Below, in pieces: positions 53,606 through 63,392 of a stretch of DNA of 64,000 nt (the first letter of the stretch is position 1; each line of letters starts with the position of its first letter). The notes under the pieces are model-generated. The model saw only the letters and a list, made by a program, of their open reading frames with translations, did not search any database and was not told where the DNA came from. Position numbers and translations under genes: made by a program. The DNA comes from Streptomyces violaceusniger. Its GTDB lineage: Bacteria; Actinomycetota; Actinomycetes; Streptomycetales; Streptomycetaceae. Where the stretch lies: the NCBI GenBank assembly GCA_005405945.1, contig BJHW01000001.1, positions 7,564,001-7,628,000 of the forward strand, in the 5' to 3' direction.

Positions 53606-54543
53606 TCACCGGGACTGCTGGGCCGGGACGCCGCGGTTGACCGCCTCGTCCTCGCCCGGGGCACCGGCCGCGGCCACCGCCGCGCCGGTCAGCGTGGCCA
53701 GCATCTCGCGGACGTTGGTCAGCTGGGCGTTGATGCTGTCGCGGCGGTTGGTGAGGGCCGCGAGCTCGCGCTCGGATTCGCTGCGGATGCGGTCCGCCTT
53801 GGCGTTGGCGTCGGCCACGATGTCCTCGGCCTGGCGCTGGGCGGTCTCCACCGTCTGGCGGGCGCGGCGCTCGGCGTCGGTGCGCAGCTTCTCGGCCTCC
53901 AGGCGCAGCTGCTCGGCGCGGTGCTCGATCTCCGCGAGCCGCTTCTCGGCCTTGGCCTGACGCGAGGCCAGGTCGCGCTCGGACTGCTCGCGGCGCTTGG
54001 CGAGGTTGGTCTCGAAGTCGGCGGCGGCCTGCGCGGCCTTGGCGCGGGTCTCCTCGAAGAGGGAGTCCGCCTCCTCGCGCTTGGACTGGGCGTCCTTCTG
54101 CGCCTCCTGGCGCAGCGTGGCCGCCTCGCCCTTCGCCTTCTCGACGATCCGCGCGCCCTCGTCCTCGGCCTTGGCCTTGCGCTCGGCGGCGAACGACTCG
54201 GCGTCGTTGCGGACCTGCTGGGCCGCCGACTCGGCCAGCTCACGGTGCTGTTCGGCGGCGCGGCGAGCCTCCTCGCGCAGATCCTTCGCCTCTTCCTCGG
54301 CGAGACGGAGGATCTTCTCGACCCGGGCGCCGAGCCCCGCGTAGGACGGCTCCGAATCGTTGATCTGGGCCTGAGCGTTCTGCGTCTCGAGGTGCAGCTC
54401 CTCGATGCGCTTTTCCAGAGAGGTGATACGGGCCAGTGCACTGTCACGATCGGCGACGAGCTTGGAAATGCGGTCGTCCACCTGACCGCGGTCGTACCCA
54501 CGCCGCACGAGCTCGAAGCCGAAGGGGAGGAAGTGTCGCTCAT
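53606..54543 (-). CDS. filP: intermediate-filament-like coiled-coil protein FilP, one frameshift in this sequence
   Basis: About 312 residues, almost entirely coiled coil rich in Ala/Glu/Arg/Lys (residues 30-280) with the N-terminal GFELVRRGYDRGQVDDRI motif, which is also DivIVA-like. FilP forms filaments in S. coelicolor hyphae, contributing to rigidity and polar growth through contacts with DivIVA and Scy. The true start is ATG 54543 (MSDTSS). A C-run deletion near 54524 splits off the first 7 residues. The C-terminus ends RGVPAQQSR. Confidence 0.93.
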
Positions 54544-54802
54544 GGGGTTCCTGTCGAAAGAGACCGGTGAGGTGATAGAGGGAATCCTAGGGGGCCGAAC
54601 GGCGTGTCATCGAGTCAACGTCTGTTTGATCTGCAGAATCTCCAGCCTTTTGAGTGGCAGTAAGACGGAGACCTCGTCACTCGTCGGGATGATACGGACA
54701 TGCCGTGATGGACGCAGCCTGACGCGAGACTTACGCGAAACCGACGCGAGACTTAAGCGAAACCTCGACAGGCACAGCTGAGACTCGTCCCCCCGGATAC
54801 GG
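54544..54802 (-). promoter_or_regulatory. 259-base scy-filP gap with two 22-bp tandem repeats
   Basis: GACGCGAGACTTACGCGAAACC at 54721-54742 is followed without gap by a copy at 54743-54764 with one change. They lie about 180 bases upstream of the filP start on the filP template, just after the scy stop. They could be operator sites for filP or a 3' element of scy. Confidence 0.5.
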
Positions 54803-57800
54803 TTACCCCTCCGACCGCTTTCCACTCCTCGTCGCACCCGCACCCGCCGCTGTCTTGACTTGGCCGTTCTCCTTGCCGCCCGCGCCACCCGACGCGGGGT
54901 CTCGAAGGATTCCAACGCCTCGAGGACGTCCTGGACACGGGAGATCTCCGCGTTGATGTCCTCGCGGCGGCGCTTGAGCAACTCCAGCTCGCGCTTGCCC
55001 TCGTCCACGATCTGCTGTGCCTCGTCCGTGGCCTGGGTCCGGAGTCGGTCCGCCTCCCGCTCGGCCTCGGTCTTCTTCTGCTCGGCCTCCTTCAGCAGGC
55101 CTTCGGCCTTCTTCACCGCCGCGATCCGCACCCGGCTCGCTTCGCTCTCCGCCTCCGCGACCAGCGACTTGGCCTTCTCCTCGGCCTTCATCAGCTGCGC
55201 GGTGGCCGCCGCGACCAGCTTGTCGACCCGCTCGCCGGTGGCCTTCATCTGCTCCGCGGACTCCCGGCGGGCCCGCTGGTGCAACTCCTCGACCTCGGCC
55301 TCGGTACGGGCGCGCAGCTCCTCGGCGCGCTCCCGGATGGCCGTGGCGTCGCCCCGGGCCTCGCTCAGCATGGTGTCGGAGTCCGTACGGGCCTTCTCCA
55401 CCATGGCGTTGGACTCGGCCGTGGCCTCGGAGACCAGCCGGTCCGCCTCCCGGCGGGCCACGCCCACCATGGTGTCCGCCTGCTCCTCGGCCGCGGTCGC
55501 CGTGCGCAGCGCGGCCTCCTGCGCCTCGGAGGTGAGCCGCTCGGCCTCCGCCGAGGACTCGCTGATCAGCCGGTCGGCCTGCTCGGCGGCGTCCGAACGC
55601 CGCTTGTTGGCGTCCTCGCGCGCCCGGTCGATCAGCCGGTCCGCCTCGGCCTGCGCCTCGTTGCGGATCCGTTCCGCCTCGGCCGCCGCCGCGGTCTCGA
55701 CCCGCTCGGCCTCGGCGCGGATGCGGGCCGCGTGCTGCTGTGCCGAACCGACGGTCTCCGCGGCCTCGCCGCGCAGCCGCTCCGCCTCGCCGCTCGCCTC
55801 CGCGCGCAGCCGGTCGGCCTCGTTCCGGGCCTCGGTGACCAGGCGGTCCGCCTGCTCGGCCGCCTCCGAGCGGATGTTGTTGGCGTCGCCGCGGGCCTGG
55901 GCCCGGGTGCGGGCCGCGTCCTGCTCCGCGGTCGCCCGCGCGTCGGACGCCTCCGTACGCAGCGCCTGCGCCCGTGTGGTGGCCTCCGAGACCAGCCGCT
56001 GGGCCTCCTCGGTGGCACCGCTGATGAGCGTATCGGCCTGCTCGGCGGCCTCGGCACGGGTCTTGTTGGCCGAGCGCCGCGCCTCGTCGAGCGTCTCGTT
56101 GGCCTCGGCGCGCAGCCGCTCGGCCTCGTGGGTGGCCTCGGTGACCAGCCGGTCCGCCTGCTCGGCGGCGTCGGCGCGGCGCCTGGCCGCCTCCTCGCGG
56201 GCCTGCTCGGTCAGCCGCTCCGACTCGGCGATCGCCTCCGCGACCGTGCGCTCCGCGAGCGACTTGGCGGCCTCGGACTCCTCCGTGGCCTCCCGCCGCA
56301 CCCGGGTGGCGTCCTGCGAGGCGCGCTCCCGCTCCGCGTAGGCGTCCGCGCGCACCCGGTCGGCCTCGGCCTGCGCCTCGTCGCGCACCCGCTGGGCGGC
56401 GTGCTCGGCGGCGCCGCGCAGCGCGGTGATCTCCTGCTCGGCCTGCTCGTGCAGCCCGGCGACCGAGTCCCGCACCTGCTGGGCGGTCTGCTCGGCGGCG
56501 GCCACCAGGTCGGCCGAGCGCCGCTCGGCCTCCTCGACCAGCCGCTGCGCCTCGGCCTGCGCCTCGGAGACCCGGTTCCGGGCGGCGGCCAGCAGCTCCT
56601 CGCTCTGCTCCCGCGCCGCCGTACGCTCCGCCTGTGCCTCCTCGCGGGCGTCGGCGAGCAGCTCCTCGGCCTCGCGGCGGCGGCGGGCCGCCTCCTCCTG
56701 GGCGGCGGCCAGGGCCTCCGCGGCCTCGGTGCCGATCCGCTCGGCGGCGCTCGCCGCCTCCGCGCGCACGCGGTCGGCCGTCTCCTGGGCCTCCGAGCGC
56801 AGCCGCTCGGCCTCCGCGGCGGCCTCGCCGCGCAGCCGTACGGCCACCGCCTCGCCCTCGGCGCGCGCGTTCGACGCGTCCGCCGCGGCCTCGTCGCGCA
56901 GCCGGGCGGCCTCGTCCTCGGCCTGCTGACGCAAGCCGTTCAGCCGCTCGGCGGACTCGGCGCGCTGCCGCTCGATCTCCTCGGCGGTCTCCCTGCGCAG
57001 CCGCTCGGCCTCTTCGCGGGCGTCCCGCAGCGCCTGGTCGGCGGAGGAGAGCCGCTGCTCGGCCTCCTGGTGCAGCCGGTTCAGCTCGCCCTCGGCCTCG
57101 GCGCGGCGGTCCTCGGCGGCCCGCTCGGCCTCCTCGCGCAGCTCCTCGGCCGCGGTGGCCGCCTCCGACTTGACCCGCTCGGCCTGCTCCTCGGCCGAGT
57201 TCACCAGCTCCTCGGCCTCGCCGCGGGCCCGCTTCAGCAGCTCATCGGCCTGCCGGCGCAGCGCGTTGGCCCGCTCGATGGCCTCGGTGCGCACCCGCTC
57301 GCTCTCGGCGGTGGCACCGGAGCGGGTCTCCTCGGCGTCGGCCTTGGCCTTGGTCAGCAGGTCCTCGGCGGTGCTGGCCGCCTCCTCGATCTGCTGGACC
57401 GCCTCACGGCGCGCCTCGGCACGGACCCGCTCGCCCTCGGCGGCCGCCTCCGACTTCAGCTGCTCGGCCTCTCCGCGCAGCCGGCGGGCCTCCTCCTGCA
57501 GCTCGACGGTCTTGGCGCGGTACTCCTTGGTGTCGTCCTTCGCCGAGCCCTTGAGCTGCTCGGCGGTTTCATGGGCCTCGGCCCGCAGCCGGTCGGCCTC
57601 TTCCTCGGCCTCGCGCCGGATCCGCTCCGCCTCGTCGGTGGCCGCCTTGGTGGTGGCCTGCGCCTTCTCCGAGGCGCGGGTCAGCACCTCCTCGGCGCTC
57701 CGGGCCGCCTTGGCCAGCTGGGCCGCGGAGTCCTCGGCGGCCCTGGCCCGGGCGTCGTCGCTCGCCTCGGCGATCATCCGCTCGGCCTCGGCGCGGGCGT

Positions 57801-58800
57801 CGTCCCGCAGCTGCTCGGCCTCGGCCCGCAGCCGCTCGGCCTCCTTGGTGGCCTCGCCGACCAGCCGGGCGACCTCCGCCTTGGCGGTACGGGTGCGCTG
57901 CTCGTTGTCCGACTCGGCGGCCGAGAGCCGCTTGGCCGCGGCGTCCCTGGCCTCGTTGACCACCTTCTCGGCCTCGCTGCGCGCCTCGCGCAGCGCCTGC
58001 TCGGCCTCCTGCATCCGCTGCTCGGCGGCGCGGGTCTGCTCGGCCGCGGCACGGCGGGCCTGGTCCGCCTCGCTGGCGGTGGAGGTGCGCAGCTGCTCGG
58101 CGTGGTCGGCGGCCTCCTGGGCCTGGGCGCCCGCGTTGGCCAGCAGCCGCTCGGCGTCGGCGCGGGCCCGGCGCAGGACCGCCTCGGCCTCGGCGCGCGC
58201 GGCCTCCGCCTCCGACCCCAGCCGCTGGCGCGCCTGTTCGGTCATCCGCTGGGCCTCGGCGCGGGCCTCGGCCAGGGCCTGCTCGGCCTCCGCCCGGGAC
58301 TCGTCCATCAGCCGGCGGGCCTGCGCCTCGGTACGGGCCCGCAGCTGCTCGGCCCAGGCCACGTTCTCGTTGACGTGCGACTCGACGGTGGCGCGGCGCT
58401 CGGCCAGCTCCTGGTCCAGCCGCTGGCGCCGGGCCACGGCCTCGGCGTGCAGCTCGGCCTCGAGCCGGGACTGCCGCTCGGCCTGCTCCTGGAGCAGCCG
58501 CTGGGTCTGGGCCCGGGTCTCGCGCAGCTCCCGCTCGGCGTTGGCGCGCAGCTGGTCCGCCTGGAGCTGCGCGTCCCGCAGCAACTGCTCAGCCTGGTAG
58601 CCGACGTTGGCGCTGTCGTAGGCGGGGCGGGCCGCCAGATTACGGCGCGCCTCATGCAGCTTGGCGCGCAGCACCTCGACTTGGTAGCCGAGGTCGTCGG
58701 CGTGCTGGACGGCCTTCTCCCGCTCGGTCTTCAGCCGCTCCATCTCGGCCTCGAACTTCGAGAGCTGATCGTCAGGCTCGTAGCGGTCGTAGCCCCGCAC
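54803..58800 (-). CDS. scy: polarity scaffold protein Scy, long coiled coil, one frameshift near the end of this sequence
   Basis: About 1332 residues. A short N-terminal head (VRGYDRYEPDDQLSKFEAEMERLKTE) is followed by an Ala/Glu/Arg-rich coiled coil across nearly the whole chain, with irregular hendecad-type and longer period repeats (EAERLRAEA, EEAERL, EQADRLV). Scy organises the tip polarity complex of Streptomyces hyphae with DivIVA and FilP. GTG 58800 matches the known family N-terminus; ATG 58830 is an alternative. A GGGG run near 54897 has lost one base. Corrected, the protein ends in a Gly/Ala/Lys tail at TAA 54803-54805, close to the length of the S. coelicolor protein. Confidence 0.93.
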
Positions 58801-59077
58801 TGCGCGGTCCCATCCGTCCCCTGGTCGCATTGGCGGCCGGCTCCGTAACCCTCCAGGCTCCCGTGGTCCCTTGCGGTGCCCCGGGGGCTCTCGACGGTTT
58901 CCCTTGCGGTACCGACCAGGCGAGGTGCGTGCCGGGTCGGACCGGAGCTGGCCCTTCCGAAGAAATGGTGTCAGATCATCGGCGAAGCCCGGGCCGGACC
59001 CCGAACCCTCTCCGTTTCCGTACCCCGGCCGATGCAGCACTCTACCGGCCGGGGAAGGGGTAGGTCAGTGGTCCGCT
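58801..59077 (-). promoter_or_regulatory. 277-base scy upstream region
   Basis: No gene supported. It holds the scy promoter and presumably the 3' end of the epimerase transcript. I see no clear terminator. Confidence 0.4.
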
Positions 59078-59542
59078 TCAGTGATCCTCTTCGGTCTGGT
59101 GCGCGGCCTGGTTCGCGGCGGGGTTCGCGGCGGTGACGAGCTCGGTCAGCACACCGTGACAGTCCTTGGGGTGGAGGAAGGTGATCCGGGAGTCCATCGA
59201 GCCGCGGCGGGGCTGCTCGTAGAGGACCCGGACGCCCTTGTCGCGGATGGCCTCGGAGTCGGTGTCGACGTCGGCGGTGCCGAAGGCGATGTGGTGGACG
59301 CCCTCACCGTTCTTGGCCATCCACTTGCCGACCGCGGAGTCCTCCCGGATCGGCTCCAGAAGCTGCAGGTAGGAGGCCCCGCCGTCGGAGGTCTCATTGA
59401 TCTTGAGCATGGCCTCGCGGACGCCCTGCTCCTCGTTGATCTCGGAGTGGAACACCTCGAAGCCGTACGTGGCACGGTAGAACTCGACGGTCTTGTCGAG
59501 GTCGAAACAGGCGATCCCGATGTGGTCGATTCTCGTCAGCAT
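59078..59542 (-). CDS. mce: methylmalonyl-CoA epimerase
   Basis: A 154-residue vicinal-oxygen-chelate enzyme that interconverts (2R)- and (2S)-methylmalonyl-CoA. Metal ligands: H7 (LTRIDHIGIAC), Gln in YLQLLEP, His in GVHHIAFG, and Glu in VLTELV. ATG 59542. It lies next to meaB and near the PduO cobalamin gene, fitting B12-dependent propionyl-CoA metabolism. It is divergent from the acetyltransferase gene. Confidence 0.94.
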   Translation of the reverse strand: MLTRIDHIGIACFDLDKTVEFYRATYGFEVFHSEINEEQGVREAMLKINETSDGGASYLQLLEPIREDSAVGKWMAKNGEGVHHIAFGTADVDTDSEAIRDKGVRVLYEQPRRGSMDSRITFLHPKDCHGVLTELVTAANPAANQAAHQTEEDH

Positions 59543-59629
59543 GGGAACAGTGCACCGCCGTACGGTCGGTTACGCAACGTGCGCGCGATCACACCGATGG
59601 GCCGGTGACCGCGCGGGTACTCGTCAGTA

Positions 59630-59649
59630 CATTGACGATAACCCTCGTT
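59630..59649. promoter_or_regulatory. inverted repeat in the epimerase/thiolase divergent promoter
   Basis: TTGACGA (59630-59636) faces TCGTTAA (59643-59649) across 6 bases, a 7-bp inverted repeat with one mismatch. The left arm includes a good -35-like TTGACG for the rightward gene, so a bound regulator would block it. No regulator gene is adjacent. Confidence 0.4.
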
Positions 59650-59680
59650 AACTTCCTTCTCCTCGTGAAGGGACGCACCA

Positions 59681-60877
59681 ATGACTCGTACGACCTCTGT
59701 GATGGTGGCGGGCGCGCGCACGCCCATGGGGCGGCTGCTGGGCAGTCTGCGCTCGTTCTCCGGTGCCGACCTGGGCGGGATCGCGATCAAGGCCGCGCTG
59801 GAGCGGGCCGGGGTCGGTGCCGAGCAGGTGCAGTACGTGATCATGGGACAGGTGCTCCAGGCGGGCGCCGGGCAGATCCCCGCCCGTCAGGCGGCGGTCA
59901 AGGCCGGTATCCCGATGAGCGTGCCCGCCCTCACGATCAACAAGGTCTGCCTCTCCGGGCTGGACGCGATCGCCCTGGCCGACCAGCTGATCCGCGCCGG
60001 TGAGTTCGACATCGTGGTCGCGGGCGGCCAGGAGTCCATGACCAACGCCCCCCATCTGCTGCCCAAGACCCGTGAGGGGTACAAGTACGGCGCGGTCGAG
60101 ATGCTCGACGCGATGGCGCACGACGGGCTGACGGACGCCTTCGAGCACATCGCCATGGGCGAGTCCACCGAGAGGCACAACACCCGGCTGGGCATCCAGC
60201 GCCCCGAGCAGGACGCGTTCGCGGCCCAGTCCCACCAGCGGGCCGCCGCCGCGCAGAAGAACGGCCTCTTCGACGCCGAGATCACCCCCGTGGAGATCCC
60301 GCAGCGCAAGGGCGAGCCGGTGGTCTTCGACAAGGACGAGGGCATCCGCGGCGAGACCACCGCGGAGCTGCTGGCCCGGCTGAAGCCCGCGTTCACCAAG
60401 GACGGGACGATCACTGCGGGCACGTCGTCGCAGATCTCGGACGGTGCCGCCGCGGTCGTCGTGATGAGCAAGGCCAAGGCCGAGGAGCTCGGGCTGGAGT
60501 GGATCGCCGAGATCGGCGCCCACGGAAATGTGGCGGGACCCGACAACTCCCTCCAGTCGCAGCCGTCCAACGCGATCGCGCACGCCCTGGGCAAGGACGG
60601 GCTGACGGTGGACGACCTCGATCTCATCGAGATCAACGAGGCGTTCGCCGCGGTCGCCGTGCAGTCAATGAAGGACCTGGGCGTCTCCCCCGAAAAGGTG
60701 AACGTGAACGGGGGCGCGATCGCCCTCGGCCACCCCATCGGGATGTCCGGCGCGCGCATCGCGCTGCATCTGGCGCTGGAGCTGCGGCGGCGCGGCGGCG
60801 GCACCGGGGCGGCGGCGCTGTGCGGTGGGGGCGGGCAGGGGGATGCGCTGATCCTGCGGGTGCCGGCGGGGGAGTAG
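59681..60877 (+). CDS. acetyl-CoA C-acetyltransferase (thiolase)
   Basis: A 398-residue thiolase condensing two acetyl-CoA to acetoacetyl-CoA or the reverse. Nucleophile C90 in TINKVCLSGLDA; catalytic His in GGAIALGHPIGMSGAR; second Cys in ALCGGGGQGDA. ATG 59681 follows GAAGGGACG. Intact. Its product is the substrate of the hydroxybutyryl-CoA dehydrogenase encoded at 42.2 kb. Confidence 0.96.
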   Translation: MTRTTSVMVAGARTPMGRLLGSLRSFSGADLGGIAIKAALERAGVGAEQVQYVIMGQVLQAGAGQIPARQAAVKAGIPMSVPALTINKVCLSGLDAIALADQLIRAGEFDIVVAGGQESMTNAPHLLPKTREGYKYGAVEMLDAMAHDGLTDAFEHIAMGESTERHNTRLGIQRPEQDAFAAQSHQRAAAAQKNGLFDAEITPVEIPQRKGEPVVFDKDEGIRGETTAELLARLKPAFTKDGTITAGTSSQISDGAAAVVVMSKAKAEELGLEWIAEIGAHGNVAGPDNSLQSQPSNAIAHALGKDGLTVDDLDLIEINEAFAAVAVQSMKDLGVSPEKVNVNGGAIALGHPIGMSGARIALHLALELRRRGGGTGAAALCGGGGQGDALILRVPAGE

Positions 60878-61033
60878 GCGGTCCCCGTGTCTGGGTCCCC
60901 GCGGTAGGCGGTCCCCGTGTCCGGGTCTCCGCGTCCCCGTGTCCCCGCGCGGGACGTCGGTTTCTGTTGTGATCAAGCGATTGCGCTCGAGCGATAGCGA
61001 TCTCGAGCGATAGCGATAAGGAGTACGGCACCC
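60874..61033 (+). repeat. tandem repeats between thiolase and meaB
   Basis: GTAGGCGGTCCCCGTGT recurs with a 30-base period at 60874 (including the thiolase stop TAG) and 60904. Closer to meaB, CTCGAGCGATAGCGAT occurs twice without a gap at 60986-61001 and 61002-61017, ending one base before the AAGGAG ribosome site (61018-61023). Confidence 0.6.
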
Positions 61034-61992
61034 ATGGCTGATGTGCCCACGCTGGTGGAGCAGGCGCGGCAGGGGCGGCCGCGTGCGGTCGCCCGGCTGA
61101 TCTCGCTGGTCGAGGGCGCCTCGCCGCAGCTGCGCGAGGTGATGGCCGCGCTCGCTCCGCTGGCCGGGGGCGCGTATGTGGTCGGGGTGACCGGCTCGCC
61201 GGGGGTCGGCAAGTCCACGTCGACCTCCGCGCTCGTCTCCGCCTACCGGCGGGCGGGCAAGCGGGTGGGGGTGCTCGCCGTCGACCCCTCCTCGCCGTTC
61301 TCCGGCGGGGCGCTCCTCGGCGACCGCGTCCGAATGTCGGAGCACGCCTCCGACCCCGGCGTCTACATCCGCTCCATGGCCACCCGCGGCCACCTCGGCG
61401 GGCTCGCCTGGGCCGCCCCGCAGGCCATCCGGGTGCTGGACGCGGCCGGCTGCGACGTGATCCTGGTGGAGACGGTGGGCGTCGGCCAGTCCGAGGTCGA
61501 GATCGCCGCCCAGGCCGACACCAGCGTGCTGCTGCTCGCGCCGGGGATGGGCGACGGGATCCAGGCGGCCAAGGCCGGGATCCTGGAGATCGGCGATGTG
61601 TACGTGGTCAACAAGGCCGACCGGGAGGGCGCCGATGCCACGGCCCGCGAGCTCAACCACATGCTGGGTCTGGGCGAGGCCCGGTCGCCGGGGGACTGGC
61701 GGCCGCCGATCGTGAAGACGGTGGCGGCGCGCGGGAGGGGATCGAGGAGGTCGTCGAGGCGCTGGAGAAGCACCGTGCGTGGATGGAGGAGCACGGGGTG
61801 CTGGCGGAGCGCCGGATGCGGCGGGCGGCGGGCGAGGTCGAGACGATCGCGGTGACGGCGCTGCGGGAGCGGATCGGCGATCTGCACGGGGACCGGCGCC
61901 TGGGGGCGCTCGCCGAGCGGGTCGTCGCGGGCGAGCTGGACCCGTACACGGCGGCGGACGAGCTGGTGGCGGCCATGACCGAGCAGGGGTGA
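61034..61992 (+). CDS. meaB: MeaB GTPase, methylmalonyl-CoA mutase chaperone, one frameshift in this sequence
   Basis: About 319 residues of the MeaB/ArgK G3E GTPase family that loads and protects adenosylcobalamin on methylmalonyl-CoA mutase. P-loop GSPGVGKST; switch and Mg motifs VDPSSPFSGGALLGDRVRM and ILVETVGVGQSE; base-recognition NKAD. A GGG run near 61734 has lost one base. Restoring it joins VAARG to EGIEEVVEALEKHRAW and the normal C-terminus, ending at TGA 61992. ATG 61034. Confidence 0.93.
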
Positions 61993-62010
61993 CGGGGCGG
62001 GGGTGACGGG

Positions 62011-62028
62011 GCGGGGGCCCGCCCCCGC
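62011..62028. terminator. bidirectional hairpin between convergent meaB and PepSY genes
   Basis: GCGGGGG (62011-62017) pairs with CCCCCGC (62022-62028) across a 4-base loop, in a 58-base gap between convergent stops. Confidence 0.6.
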
Positions 62029-62050
62029 TCCCGCTCTCGGCCAACTCTGG

Positions 62051-62623
62051 TCAGTCGTCGTCGCTGCCGTCGTCGTCGTGGTCGTCGGCCGGGGCCTGGG
62101 TGACCTTGCCCGAGTGGGCGTCTACGTTCAGGTCACGCTCCTTGTGGTGCTTGACGGTCTCGACCTCCCACACCGGGGTTTGGTCACCGTCGAACTCCAC
62201 GGAGGTCACGGTGGACGACGCGGCCTTCCGGGCCGCCTCGGTGGCCGAGACGTCGGCGTTCCGCAGGGCCTTGGCCTCGGCCGCATCCTCGGCGTCGGTG
62301 TCCCTGTCGACGCGCTGGTCGATCACCTTGGCGTTGGCGTCCAGCGTGACCTCGTGCCACTCGCCGTCCTTGCCCAGGACATCCGCCTCCCAGCGGCCGT
62401 GGTCGCGGTCGATGGAGTCCAGCGTGCCCGGGACGGCCTTCAGCGCGGCATGGGCGGCGTCGGACAAGGACGCGCGGGCGTCGGTCGCGACGGCCGCGTC
62501 GGTCGTCTGGAAGGCGGTGGACGAGGGCCGTGCGCTGTCCGTCCCGTCGCTCGCCACGGCGAAGGCCGTCCCGCCGCCGACCAGGGCGGCCGCGGCGACA
62601 GATGCGATGATGACGCGCTTCAT
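62051..62623 (-). CDS. exported PepSY-domain protein
   Basis: A 190-residue secreted protein. The signal peptide is residues 1-26 (MKRVIIASVAAAALVGGGTAFA). It is followed by two PepSY repeats (about 50-115, SDAAHAALKAVPGTLDSIDRD; about 125-180, TEAARKAASSTVTSVEFDG) and an acidic Asp-rich tail. PepSY proteins often inhibit peptidases or accompany two-component systems at the cell surface. ATG 62623 lies eight bases after GGGAGG; a longer open frame is not supported. Divergent from, and probably regulated by, the response regulator next door. Confidence 0.88.
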   Translation of the reverse strand: MKRVIIASVAAAALVGGGTAFAVASDGTDSARPSSTAFQTTDAAVATDARASLSDAAHAALKAVPGTLDSIDRDHGRWEADVLGKDGEWHEVTLDANAKVIDQRVDRDTDAEDAAEAKALRNADVSATEAARKAASSTVTSVEFDGDQTPVWEVETVKHHKERDLNVDAHSGKVTQAPADDHDDDGSDDD

Positions 62624-62675
62624 GTGGGTTCCTCCCCATTCGTGTTCGGACGGGAACCACCATGGCCGATCGATG

Positions 62676-62712
62676 CTGAAGGCCACCTGAAGTCACCTGA
62701 AGGGATCTTCAG
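62676..62712. promoter_or_regulatory. CTGAAG repeat array, probable OmpR-type operator
   Basis: CTGAAG occurs at 62676, 62687 and 62697, followed by its inverse CTTCAG at 62707. The spacing is 10-11 bases, one helical turn, as for OmpR/PhoB-family sites. It lies in the 112-base gap between the PepSY gene and the response regulator, suggesting joint or auto-regulation. Confidence 0.6.
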
Positions 62713-62735
62713 CTTCGCTTTGGGACCCTGTCCGC

Positions 62736-63392
62736 ATGCGTTTGCTGATCGTGGAGGACGAGCGGCGGCTGGCCCTGTCGCTGGCCAAGGGGTTGCGGGC
62801 GGAGGGGTTCGCCGTCGATGTGGTGCACGACGGCCGGGAGGGGCTGCACCGTGCGCGGGAGGGCACGTACGACCTCGTCGTCCTCGACATCATGCTGCCG
62901 GGGATGAACGGCTACCACGTGTGCGGGGCGCTCCGGGCGGCCGGGAACGAGGTGCCGATCCTGATGCTCACCGCCAAGGACGGTGAGTACGACGAGGCGG
63001 AGGGGCTCGACACCGGGGCCGACGATTATCTGACCAAGCCGTTCTCGTATGTGGTGCTGGTGGCGCGGGTACGGGCGCTGCTGCGGCGGCGCGGCCCCGG
63101 GGCGTCGCCCGTGGTGCGGGTGGGGGCGCTGACGGTGGACCGGGGCGCCCGGCGGGTGGAGCGGGACGGCCGGGAGGTGCCGCTGACCGCCAAGGAGTTC
63201 TCCGTGCTGGAGCAGTTGGCGACGAGGGCGGGGGACGTCGTCTCCAAGCCGGACATTCTGGAGCACGTCTGGGACTTCGCCTACGACGGCGACCCCAACA
63301 TCGTCGAGGTGTACATCAGCGCGCTGCGCCGCAAGTTGGGCGCCGGGCTCATCGAGACCGTACGGGGAGCGGGGTACCGGCTCCGTGGGTAA
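62736..63392 (+). CDS. OmpR/PhoB-family response regulator
   Basis: A 218-residue regulator. Receiver domain with phosphoacceptor D51 (DLVVLDIMLPGMNG) and Lys in YLTKPFSY; C-terminal winged helix from about 125 (LTAKEFSVLEQLATRAGDVVSK, VEVYISALRRKLGAG, IETVRGAGYRLRG). ATG 62736. The downstream kinase start overlaps its end by 8 bases. Confidence 0.95.
   Translation: MRLLIVEDERRLALSLAKGLRAEGFAVDVVHDGREGLHRAREGTYDLVVLDIMLPGMNGYHVCGALRAAGNEVPILMLTAKDGEYDEAEGLDTGADDYLTKPFSYVVLVARVRALLRRRGPGASPVVRVGALTVDRGARRVERDGREVPLTAKEFSVLEQLATRAGDVVSKPDILEHVWDFAYDGDPNIVEVYISALRRKLGAGLIETVRGAGYRLRG

Noticed and set aside
55279..58848. 1189-codon open frame opposite scy
   Set aside because: It mirrors the Ala/Glu/Arg repeat coding of scy on the other strand; composition is low-complexity Leu/Gly and there is no domain. 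Shadow frame.
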